This document shows, in pieces, positions 15,698 through 21,478 of a DNA stretch of 27,336 nucleotides (position 1 is the stretch's first letter; each line of letters starts with the position of its first letter). Below the pieces are notes generated by a model. That model saw only the letters and a program-made list of their open reading frames with translations, did no database searches and was not told the DNA's origin. The stretch lies in NCBI RefSeq assembly GCF_031846515.1, contig NZ_JAVRHO010000033.1, positions 1 through 27,336 on the forward strand, written 5' to 3'. A program made the translations under genes and the position numbers. The DNA comes from Autumnicola lenta (GTDB taxonomy: Bacteria > Bacteroidota > Bacteroidia > Flavobacteriales > Flavobacteriaceae).

Positions 15698-15927
15698 ATG
15701 GAAACAGTGAACTATAGTAATTTCCGGTCTAATTTAAAGTACTGGTTTGACAAGGTAGTGGACAATGTTAATGAGGTAATCATTAAGCGTAAAGGAGGTA
15801 AAGACCTTGTCTTAATATTTCTGGATGAGTACAATTCATTAAAGGAAACCACTTATTTGTTAGTGGCAAAAACGGAGAAGCTTTATTAGAATCTATTAAT
15901 GAGCTGGAATCCAGTTCAGAAGAATAA
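15698..15927 (+). pseudogene. YefM/Phd-family antitoxin, frameshifted, no toxin
   Basis: The start METVNYSNFRSNLKYWFDKV and VIIKRKGGKDLVLIFLDEYNSLKET match YefM/Phd antitoxins, which bind DNA with the N-terminus and the toxin with the C-terminus. The frame then reads VAKTEKLY and stops at 15889. One base earlier the family C-terminus continues: SGKNGEALLESINELESSSEE, stopping at 15927. A one-base deletion near 15860-15863 explains this. A YoeB-like toxin gene normally follows directly, but only 24 bases separate this stop from the 3' end of lpxH, so the toxin is absent. The truncated protein could still bind DNA. Confidence 0.82.
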
Positions 15928-15951
15928 GGAGAATAAGAGGCTTCCTCAATC

Positions 15952-16704
15952 CTACAACTTTTCCAACTTTACATCATCCCCATCAAAAACAGCATAGGTA
16001 TAGTAATTAATCCAGTCTCCGGTGTTGATGTACATAGATTTTTCAGTTAGCTGAAATTCAAGGGGTAAATGCCGGTGCCCGAACAGAAAATAGTCATAGT
16101 GCTTTTTTTCCAGTTTTCGGCTGCAGTACTGAATAAGCCACTCCTTATCTTCTCCCAGGAATCCCTGGTCTTCTTCACCTGAAATCATTTTATTTTTAAT
16201 AGAAAAATACTGCGCCAGCGGAACGCCAAGATCGGGGTGGAGCCAGCGATAAAGCCATTTTGAAAACGGATTAGTAAAGACCTTCTTCATACGTTTATAG
16301 CCGTGATCCCCGGGACCAAGCCCGTCGCCATGTCCAATCAGAAAAGTTTTGTTGTTGAATTCAAATTCTTTGGGTTTATGAAAAACCGGAATATCAAGTT
16401 CCTCTTCAAAATAATTATTCATCCACAAGTCGTGGTTCCCTACGAAAAAGTATACCGGAATTCCGCTGTCCTTAATTTCAGCAAGTTTGCCAAGGGTACG
16501 CACAAATCCTTTGGGAACAACATGTTTGTATTCAAACCAGAAATCAAAGAGATCCCCGAGCAGGAAAATGGCAGCAGCATCCTCCTTAATTTCATCGAGC
16601 CACTGTACAAATTTCTTTTCCCGCAGTCTGCTCTCTTTTTGAGTAGGCGCACCAAGATGATTGTCGCTGGAAAAATAAACCTTTTTGCCTTCAGGAATAG
16701 TCAT
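15952..16704 (-). CDS. lpxH: UDP-2,3-diacylglucosamine diphosphatase-like LpxH
   Basis: A 250-residue calcineurin-like metallophosphoesterase. The metal motifs are in order: SSDNHLG (about 12-18), GDLFDFWFEY (about 46-55), VGNHD (about 88-92), GHGDGLGPGDHGYK (about 122-135) and FGHRHLP (about 207-213). The GDLFDFWFEY sequence is typical of LpxH, which releases UMP from UDP-2,3-diacylglucosamine on the cytoplasmic side in lipid A synthesis. A relaxed -7 element (TATCTTTA on the minus strand, 16722-16729) precedes the start. It stands alone between broken toxin-antitoxin remnants on both sides and looks intact. Confidence 0.9.
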   Translation of the reverse strand: MTIPEGKKVYFSSDNHLGAPTQKESRLREKKFVQWLDEIKEDAAAIFLLGDLFDFWFEYKHVVPKGFVRTLGKLAEIKDSGIPVYFFVGNHDLWMNNYFEEELDIPVFHKPKEFEFNNKTFLIGHGDGLGPGDHGYKRMKKVFTNPFSKWLYRWLHPDLGVPLAQYFSIKNKMISGEEDQGFLGEDKEWLIQYCSRKLEKKHYDYFLFGHRHLPLEFQLTEKSMYINTGDWINYYTYAVFDGDDVKLEKL

Positions 16705-16743
16705 AAAATCAATTCTGGCTGTAAAGATAATATTTTAAGCACA

Positions 16744-16781
16744 AGACCTCACAGGTTTTAAACACAGTATCTGTGAGGTCT
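16744..16781. repeat. Palindromic repeat PR-5 (degenerate copy)
   Basis: Eleven-base arms agacctcacag and ctgtgaggtct with a 16-base loop in which the inner part of the palindrome has decayed. It lies between the lpxH start and the end of the broken toxin gene. Confidence 0.7.
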
Positions 16782-16809
16782 GATTTCCCTCCTCAATGAG
16801 GAGAATGAA

Positions 16810-17125
16810 TCATGTATTGTTTTTCAAAATATCTAAGAGTTGTTTTGGGTCTTGAAGGTTGTCCCAAAATGAAGTGATGATTATCTGAAATTTTAAAAAG
16901 CTTATAATAAATGCTGAAATTTCCCAAAGATGCTACTCTTACGTTTTTAAAGTTAGTTGGCTTGTAAAGGAAAGGATTTTCGGCAATCTGCTTTGTCCTG
17001 TCCGTTACCAGATGAATTAGTCTTCTTGAATAGACATTAGATTTATTTCGTTTAACCCAGTATCCCAAAACACCAACCAACTGTATATCGGCTGTTTTGG
17101 TCCAGATTATCTTTCGCCCAGCCAT
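16810..17125 (-). pseudogene. RelE/ParE-family toxin, frameshifted C-terminus
   Basis: The N-terminus reads GRKIIWTKTADIQLVGVLGYW, a RelE/ParE toxin opening, and continues normally to NFSIYYKLFKISDN. The annotated-looking frame then drifts into a sequence unlike the family and stops at 16793. In the next frame the expected end appears: IIITSFWDNLQDPKQLLDIL, stopping at 16810-16812. FWDN-x-QDP is the family's usual C-terminus, so a net +1 or -2 base change near 16880-16886 is implied. Catalytic or folding residues near the C-terminus are lost in the shifted product, so the toxin is probably inactive. Its antitoxin gene overlaps upstream by 19 bases and looks intact. Confidence 0.85.
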
Positions 17126-17349
17126 TCAATATTTCGTTTGCTCATTTCCTCTTGAGAAATCAGCCTTCCGTTTTGAATATCATCTTCAGCCATTTGCAAA
17201 ATTTCTTTTTGTTCTTCTGTTAATGGAATAACATCTGATTCTGAACCATTAAAATCAGCAATTCTATCCAGAGCAACCAAGATTTCCTTGTTCTGAATAG
17301 AAAGGATTTTGTCGATTAAGCCATTTCTTATTTCCTCTACTGTGGCCAT
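17107..17349 (-). CDS. Antitoxin of the adjacent RelE/ParE toxin
   Basis: An 80-residue acidic protein starting MATVEEIRNGLIDKILSI. The N-terminal half is helical, and LTEEQKEILQMAEDDIQNG then ISQEEMSKRNIEWL resemble the antitoxin tails that precede flavobacterial RelE/ParE toxins. The ATG at 17349 is preferred over an in-frame TTG at 17358. A relaxed -7 element (GATCTTTG, minus strand, 17365-17372) fits a very short leader. It overlaps the toxin gene by 19 bases. With the toxin broken it may persist as an orphan that still neutralises related toxins; that is inference. Confidence 0.75.
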   Translation of the reverse strand: MATVEEIRNGLIDKILSIQNKEILVALDRIADFNGSESDVIPLTEEQKEILQMAEDDIQNGRLISQEEMSKRNIEWLGER

Positions 17350-17491
17350 CTTCTGCAATTTTTACAAAGATCTGAAAAATAAGATATAAGCGAGCATCTA
17401 AAATTTAAATTTTTAGAGTGAGAATGAACTCAACCCTTATGTCCATCTTTCCTTTAAAAAAGGGAAGGAACTGTCATGTACGTTTTTTAAG

Positions 17492-17526
17492 CTCCCCTCC
17501 TTTTAAGGAGGGGTGGCCGGAGGCCG
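17492..17526. repeat. GC-rich hairpin repeat ccccctcctt type
   Basis: Perfect arms cccctcctt (17494-17502) and aaggagggg (17505-17513), followed by a small ggcc-gga-ggcc hairpin (17515-17525). It abuts the structured element at 17535. Its GC content contrasts with the AT-rich neighbours. Confidence 0.6.
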
Positions 17527-17534
17527 GGGTGGTT

Positions 17535-17621
17535 GCGCAAGGGATAGCAGCGGTTAGCTCCCGGTGCACTTTTTTGTGCGGCGGGACTAAAAGCGAATAG
17601 CCCGACCCGTTAGGGTTGCGC
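17535..17621. ncRNA. Foldable intergenic element, candidate structured RNA
   Basis: An 87-base unit closed by gcgcaa (17535-17540) pairing with ttgcgc (17616-17621). Inside, ggg (17541-17543) can pair with ccc (17601-17603). A long internal hairpin uses ttag-c-tcccg and gcac against gtgc and cggga-ctaa around a tttttt loop. A third hairpin is accc-gtta-gggt (17606-17617, overlapping the closing stem by two bases). This gives a three-way junction shape. The layout and the ending agcgaatagcccgaccc resemble an intergenic element I recall as frequent in flavobacteria; a link to the Flavo-1 RNA motif is possible but untested. It ends one base before the queD stop. The transcribed strand is unknown. 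Confidence 0.45.
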
Positions 17622-17622
17622 C

Positions 17623-18075
17623 CTACTCATTATCACTCGCATACCACTCGGCAAACGAAGTTTCAGTTTCCTGAAGTTTTAAAGAATGTAAATGAATATG
17701 GGACGGCAGGTGTTTCTGAATTTTTGAAGCAAAGTCGATAACCATATTTTCGCTCGTGGGTTGGTAATCCACCAAAATCACATGATGGTCGCGGTCCTGA
17801 AGTTCCTTTGCAAGCTCGACATGTGGCGTGTTTTTATTAAAAACGGTGGCATGGTCAAATTGATCTACAATTTCTGACTTCACAATTTTTTTAAGGTCGC
17901 CAAAATCGATTACCATTCCAAATTTTACATGCGCTGGATCTGTAATTGGCTCTCCCAAAACTGTAACACTCAATTTATAACTATGGCCGTGAACATTTCT
18001 GCATTTGCCGTCGTAGCCGTAAAGGGCATGGCCGGTTTCAAAAGAAAATTGTTTGGTAATCCTTATCTTGCTCAT
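17623..18075 (-). CDS. queD: 6-carboxy/pyruvoyl-tetrahydropterin synthase family (QueD-like)
   Basis: A 150-residue enzyme that uses a zinc site to make 6-carboxytetrahydropterin for the queuosine/7-deazaguanine pathway. Zinc ligands are H16 in ETGHAL and H29 and H31 in NVHGHSY; the catalytic Cys is C25. The C-terminus has LQETETSFAEW, with the conserved Glu. ATG 18075 is chosen over an upstream ATG at 18141 because a -7 element (18094-18101) lies between them. The gene diverges from the 2OG oxygenase gene and ends beside a structured element. No other queuosine gene is adjacent, so a pterin role cannot be excluded. Confidence 0.9.
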   Translation of the reverse strand: MSKIRITKQFSFETGHALYGYDGKCRNVHGHSYKLSVTVLGEPITDPAHVKFGMVIDFGDLKKIVKSEIVDQFDHATVFNKNTPHVELAKELQDRDHHVILVDYQPTSENMVIDFASKIQKHLPSHIHLHSLKLQETETSFAEWYASDNE

Positions 18076-18093
18076 GGCATCTCGATTTTGCTG

Positions 18094-18101
18094 CAAAGAT
18101 A
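18094..18101 (-). promoter_or_regulatory. -7 promoter element TATCTTTG for queD
   Basis: Exact TAnnTTTG match on the minus strand. The transcription start near 18087 gives a leader of about 12 bases and rules out the longer reading frame beginning at 18141. Confidence 0.55.
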
Positions 18102-18150
18102 AAAGATTTTCGACGCATAAATTTTTTATACAGGCAATCATTTTCTACTT

Positions 18151-18158
18151 TATATTTG
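18151..18158 (+). promoter_or_regulatory. -7 promoter element TATATTTG for the 2OG oxygenase
   Basis: Exact TAnnTTTG match on the plus strand. It overlaps a TTG at 18156 that could open the reading frame, so translation must begin at ATG 18174. Together with 18094-18101 it forms a compact divergent promoter pair. Confidence 0.55.
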
Positions 18159-18173
18159 GCAAATTTTTTCACT

Positions 18174-18827
18174 ATGGAAGCAACATCAGAAGAGTTATAT
18201 GAGCAGCTGGAGTTTCGGGAGAATCCGCTGTACGAGAAGATCATTTCTGATCTATTAGAGAACCAGTACTCGATTGTCGATTCTTTTTTTGACGAAGACG
18301 AAGTGGAGGCGCTGCGCAATTCCCTTCTGAATAAATATACCGAAGACAATTTTAAAAAAGCGGCTATTGGTAACAGGACCAACGAAGTAATAGCAAAATC
18401 TGTACGCGGGGATTTTATTTTGTGGATTAACGAAGCTGAAGCTGGCGATGCAGAAAAGTTGTTTTTCAAGAAAATCAATTCTCTTGTAGATTACCTGAAT
18501 AAAACCTGTTTCCTCGGAATCCTGACGAAGGAATTTCATTATGCACTTTATCCTGAAGGAACATTCTATAAGCGGCATCTGGATACTTTCCAGAATGACG
18601 GACGGCGTAAACTTTCTATGGTTTGTTATCTCAACCAGGAAGACTGGAAGCCTGAAAATGGCGGAGAACTCGTGATCTATAAGGATGAAAATGGAGTTGA
18701 AACTTCAGAAAGTATTTTTCCTTTTCCGGGTCGTATGGTAATTTTTGAAAGTCAGGTGCTGGAGCATGAGGTAAAGCCGGTGAAACAGGAACGGCTGAGT
18801 ATTACGGGCTGGTTAAAAACCCGCTAA
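18174..18827 (+). CDS. 2OG-Fe(II) oxygenase (prolyl 4-hydroxylase-like)
   Basis: A 217-residue dioxygenase. The iron triad is H135 and D137 in KRHLDTF and H198 in LEHEV; R207 in QERLSITGW would bind 2-oxoglutarate. The segment LSMVCYLNQEDWKPENGGEL is typical of the P4Hc/SM-20-like group. No signal peptide is present, so it is cytoplasmic; bacterial members hydroxylate prolines in elongation factor or other proteins, but the target here is unknown. The gene has its own promoter and diverges from queD. Its stop codon directly abuts the end of the small membrane-protein gene on the opposite strand. Confidence 0.88.
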   Translation: MEATSEELYEQLEFRENPLYEKIISDLLENQYSIVDSFFDEDEVEALRNSLLNKYTEDNFKKAAIGNRTNEVIAKSVRGDFILWINEAEAGDAEKLFFKKINSLVDYLNKTCFLGILTKEFHYALYPEGTFYKRHLDTFQNDGRRKLSMVCYLNQEDWKPENGGELVIYKDENGVETSESIFPFPGRMVIFESQVLEHEVKPVKQERLSITGWLKTR

Positions 18828-18962
18828 TTACTTCCTGAACTTTTTGTAAAGCACTACCGCTACCAGCAAAATGGCCAGTAAGAGCCAAAATCCATAACCA
18901 CTGAGGAAGCTGAGAATTTCCCAGGCTTCTCCATCGGGCATTTCTGTCTCCTGTTGCATCAT
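18828..18962 (-). CDS. Very small single-span membrane protein (44 aa)
   Basis: A 44-codon frame starting MMQQETEMPDGEAWEI. An acidic N-terminus (about 1-16) leads into GYGFWLLLAILLVAVVLYKK (about 22-41), one likely membrane span, and a basic end KKFRK. Its start codon overlaps the stop of the upstream 57-residue gene (ATGA, 18959-18962), which implies coupled translation. It has the same plan as that gene and as the broken frame at 19207-19413: acidic start, aromatic Trp-rich entry, one span, basic tail. Function unknown. By topology the basic tail would be cytoplasmic and the acidic end outside. Confidence 0.7.
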   Translation of the reverse strand: MMQQETEMPDGEAWEILSFLSGYGFWLLLAILLVAVVLYKKFRK

Positions 18963-19132
18963 TTTTCGTGTCTTTTGCGCCAGCTATAACGCGCGTAAAA
19001 AAAAATGGCCAGCAGAAAAATTATCGCAATAAGGTACATCCAGTTACCGGCAATAAATTCCCATAAGCTGTATCCCCACATCTGATCTTCAGATGGGTCG
19101 CGGTCCTGTGGTAAATGCTGTTGTAAGGCCAT
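18959..19132 (-). CDS. Small single-span membrane protein (57 aa)
   Basis: A 57-residue protein, MALQQHLPQDRDPSEDQMWG at the start. The acidic N-terminus is followed by LWEFIAGNWMYLIAIIFLLA (about 23-42), a single span continuing through IFFYA, and a basic tail RYSWRKRHEK. ATG 19132 is preferred over a TTG at 19150. It overlaps the following 44-residue gene by four bases. A tandem ctttgaac repeat lies just upstream of the start. It resembles its two neighbours in plan more than in letters. Unknown function; a regulator or assembly partner of a membrane complex is only one possibility. Confidence 0.7.
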   Translation of the reverse strand: MALQQHLPQDRDPSEDQMWGYSLWEFIAGNWMYLIAIIFLLAIFFYARYSWRKRHEK

Positions 19133-19206
19133 TAAAAGTTCAAAGTTCAAAGTAATCTGAAAAGGTAGAATGTTTATTTTATATATCCACTGGCAGTAAG
19201 AAAATT

Positions 19207-19413
19207 TTAGGTTTTTGAATCTACTGGTTTAGCTAATTTTTGAAGACTTTTTCGCCTGGACCTTCTTATGAAGAACAAAATGCTACCTAATATTAAAAGC
19301 GTTACTGCTATTAGAAGCCAGTGTCCGCCTATAAAGGATCCTATTCTAAAACCTAATTCATATCCTTATTGATAAGCAGGGTCGTTATCAAAATTAATGT
19401 AATTTAAATACAT
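19207..19413 (-). pseudogene. Third small membrane protein, in-frame stop at codon 16
   Basis: From ATG 19413 the frame reads MYLNYINFDNDPAYQ, then TAA (19366-19368), then continues as GYELGFRIGSFIGGHWLLI and on through one membrane span to a basic tail (FFIRRSRRKSLQKL), stopping at 19207. Both sides of the stop look like one protein; a GAA or CAA to TAA change would explain it. No ATG, GTG or TTG lies soon after the stop to restart. It shares the GGHW/AGNW plus span plus basic-tail plan with the next two genes. It could be a nonsense mutation, a sequencing error, or a chance frame. Confidence 0.5.
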
Positions 19414-19452
19414 TTGATTCTAGTTTTTAATAATTTACATTGTGTTTATTTC

Positions 19453-20220
19453 TTATTTTTTAAATTTTGACAAAGCTTCCCTTGTAAATTCTGAAAGTAC
19501 TAATTCCCCTGAAACTTCTGCTCTTTCCTCCAGCAATTTATCCCAGTGGATAGTGTTTTTCCACAAAACGCGCTTCATTTCCAGCAAAGCCTGCGGATTA
19601 TAGGAGGCCAGTTTTTCAGAAAAAAATTCTATTTCCTTATCAAGATCCTTAATAGATTCAAAAACCTTTGCGTACAGGCCTTTTTCCTTTGCCCAATAGG
19701 CATTTTTCCATTCATGGGCAGCCAGCGTTAACTCTCCCAAAGCGGCAACTCCCATTTTTCTTTCTACGGCCGGGGCAATTACAAACGGACCAATACCTAT
19801 GCTCAGTTCCGAAAGTTTTATTGCCGCGGCCTCTGTGGCCATAGCATAGTCACACGCAGCAACAAGACCTACTCCGCCGCCTACAGTCTTTCCCTGTACA
19901 CGACCTATAATAAGCTTTTTACATGTTCTCATGGAATTGATCACATTTGCAAAGCCGGAAAAAAATTCTTTGCCAGATTCGGGGTTTTCAATTTCCATAA
20001 GTTCATCAAAAGAAGCACCGGCACAAAAAGCTTTTTCGCCTTCAGATTTAAGGATAATGAGGTTTACAGAATCATCTTCAGAAAGACGGTTAATTTCTTT
20101 TTCCAGTCTTTTCAATAATTCGGAGGGAAAAGAGTTGCTCGCAGGATGTCCAAATTCCAGGGTGGCAATTTTGTTTTTAACTTTGGTGTATAGGCTGCCG
20201 TTTTCGCGTGTGGTGGTCAT
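19453..20220 (-). CDS. Enoyl-CoA hydratase/isomerase-family protein
   Basis: A 255-residue crotonase-fold protein. The oxyanion-hole segments are EKAFCAGASFDEL (about 61-73) and RVQGKTVGGGVGLVAACDYA (about 107-126). One catalytic Glu lies in SELSIGIGP, where enoyl-CoA hydratase has its second Glu. The first Glu, normally in GGGcELA, is replaced by Gly (GGGVGLV), so a true hydratase reaction is doubtful and isomerase, lyase or another CoA chemistry is more likely. No other fatty acid genes are adjacent. A -7 element TAAATTTG lies at 20240-20247. Confidence 0.88.
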   Translation of the reverse strand: MTTTRENGSLYTKVKNKIATLEFGHPASNSFPSELLKRLEKEINRLSEDDSVNLIILKSEGEKAFCAGASFDELMEIENPESGKEFFSGFANVINSMRTCKKLIIGRVQGKTVGGGVGLVAACDYAMATEAAAIKLSELSIGIGPFVIAPAVERKMGVAALGELTLAAHEWKNAYWAKEKGLYAKVFESIKDLDKEIEFFSEKLASYNPQALLEMKRVLWKNTIHWDKLLEERAEVSGELVLSEFTREALSKFKK

Positions 20221-20239
20221 TGTTTGCTTTGGTTTTACT

Positions 20240-20247
20240 CAAATTTA
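20240..20247 (-). promoter_or_regulatory. -7 promoter element TAAATTTG for the crotonase gene
   Basis: Exact TAnnTTTG match on the minus strand, with its start expected near 20233 and the ATG at 20220. Confidence 0.5.
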
Positions 20248-20295
20248 CATATTTGTTTGGAGTTTGTAGTTCGGAGTTTGTCGAATTCTTCACTT

Positions 20296-20326
20296 CTGCA
20301 GGTCGATAATTGGCATTTTAGAGCAT
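20296..20326. repeat. Short match to the dispersed repeat core
   Basis: The sequence ctgcaggtcgataattggc followed by attttagagcat resembles cttcaggtcgataattgac at 198-216 and the left part of the repeats at 116 and 909. Only the core is shared. Confidence 0.45.
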
Positions 20327-20334
20327 GACACATT

Positions 20335-20389
20335 TTTGAACAATAAAAAACCACTTATATTTGATACTATCAAATGATACTATCAAATG
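20335..20389 (+). promoter_or_regulatory. Promoter and double palindromic operator of fic
   Basis: A TTTG (20335-20338), a 17-base spacer and TATATTTG (20356-20363) fit the Bacteroidota -33/-7 promoter. Immediately after, tttgatactatcaaa (20360-20374) is a perfect 7-base palindrome with one central base. Its core tgatactatca recurs 13 bases later (20375-20385), as part of a tandem 13-base repeat gatactatcaaat (20363-20375 and 20376-20388) that runs into the start codon. Two sites at one spacing suggest a cooperative repressor, perhaps the Fic protein's own winged helix. Confidence 0.55.
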
Positions 20390-21337
20390 AAGCCACCATA
20401 TCAAGTTACCCCTATAATACTAAAATCTATAACTTCAATTTCAGAAAAAATTGGAGCTATAAATGCTAATTATCTAGCCAAACCATCGCCGAAGCTAAGG
20501 AAGGAAAATAAAATAAAAACAATCCATTCCTCTTTAAAAATAGAAGGAAATACCCTTTCTGAGCAGCAAATAACCGCACTCTTAGATAACAAAAGGGTGA
20601 TAGGACCTGAGAGAGATGTGAGGGAAGTTTTGAATGCCATTGAAATTTATGGGAGTCTTGTGAATTATAATCCTTTTGAAGAAAAATCTTTTTTAGATTG
20701 TCACAGGGATCTAATGAAAGATTTGATAGAGGGTGCGGGGAAATACAGAAAACAAGGAGTAGGAATTATGAAAGGCTCGAATGTAGAGCATTTCGCACCA
20801 CCACATGAGAATGTTCCGTATCTAATGAAGGATTTATTTGAATATTTGAGAAAATCAGAGGAAATTGAACTCATAAAAAGCTGTGTTTTTCATTATGAAA
20901 TGGAGTTTATACATCCATTTATAGATGGAAATGGGAGAATGGGAAGGTTATGGCAAACACTAATCTTAATGCATAAATATCCGGTATTCGAGTACATTCC
21001 TTTTGAAACTTTAATAAGTCAGGATCAGGAAAGATATTATGCCGCTTTAGCAAAAAGTGATAAGGCTGGTAGCTCCACACCTTTTTTAGCCTATATGTTA
21101 GGTATAATTGACCAGTCATTAACAGGTTCACTGGATTTTAGTCATAGAATATTTACAGAAAAGGATAGGCTGGAATATTTTGTTAGCTTAGACAAGGCAG
21201 AGTTTACGAGAAAAGATTATATGGAGGTTTTTAAGGATATTTCTGGCGCCACAGCAAGCCGGGATCTAAAAAAAGGTATAGAATTGAAGATGTTTGAAAA
21301 AACAGGACAAAAAAACAGGACAAAATATAAGTTATAA
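20387..21337 (+). CDS. Fic-family AMPylase-like protein, class II
   Basis: A 316-residue protein. The Fic core is HPFIDGNGRMGR (176-187), intact with the catalytic His176 and the phosphate-binding loop. The inhibitory motif S-x3-EG lies at the N-terminus (SLKIEGN, 49-55, with E53), which makes it a class II, self-inhibited Fic protein. Residues about 255-316 form a short winged-helix-like end (TRKDYMEVF, ATASRDLKKGIEL, then KNRTKYKL), as in other Fic proteins of this kind. It would transfer AMP to a protein target; the target is unknown. It is monocistronic with its own promoter. Base composition is slightly more AT-rich than its neighbours. Confidence 0.92.
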   Translation: MKPPYQVTPIILKSITSISEKIGAINANYLAKPSPKLRKENKIKTIHSSLKIEGNTLSEQQITALLDNKRVIGPERDVREVLNAIEIYGSLVNYNPFEEKSFLDCHRDLMKDLIEGAGKYRKQGVGIMKGSNVEHFAPPHENVPYLMKDLFEYLRKSEEIELIKSCVFHYEMEFIHPFIDGNGRMGRLWQTLILMHKYPVFEYIPFETLISQDQERYYAALAKSDKAGSSTPFLAYMLGIIDQSLTGSLDFSHRIFTEKDRLEYFVSLDKAEFTRKDYMEVFKDISGATASRDLKKGIELKMFEKTGQKNRTKYKL

Positions 21338-21388
21338 AAGCTAATAATTAGCTGCAAAAGACAATCCCATTCGGTGGACTATTATTTG

Positions 21389-21478
21389 CTTATCAAAATA
21401 TTTTCTTCGGAAGTTTGCCGTGATACCCGATGAAAGAAAGACTATTCAAACTTCCTTATCTAAATATTTTCTTCGGAA
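21389..21478. repeat. Short direct repeat from the MATE gene 3' end
   Basis: Two copies of a 24-base sequence, cttatcaaaatattttcttcg and on (21389-21412) and cttatctaaatattttcttcg and on (21455-21478), with one mismatch. The second copy is inside the last codons of the MATE gene and the first is 66 bases downstream, in the gap before the fic stop. Confidence 0.6.

Noticed and set aside
17418..17600. Open frame of 60 codons across 17418-17600
   Set aside because: It consists of the GC-rich hairpin and the structured element, so the coding appearance is from repeats.
18076..18141. A 22-residue N-terminal extension of queD from ATG 18141
   Set aside because: It runs back over the queD promoter and does not resemble the family; ATG 18075 gives the usual length.
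18156..18827. TTG start at 18156 for the 2OG oxygenase
   Set aside because: The -7 element occupies 18151-18158, so the TTG lies upstream of the transcript. ATG 18174 is used.
21340..21354. Palindrome agctaat-a-attagct after fic as a terminator
   Set aside because: The centre is too small for an RNA loop and no T-run follows. It may be a chance AT-rich palindrome.
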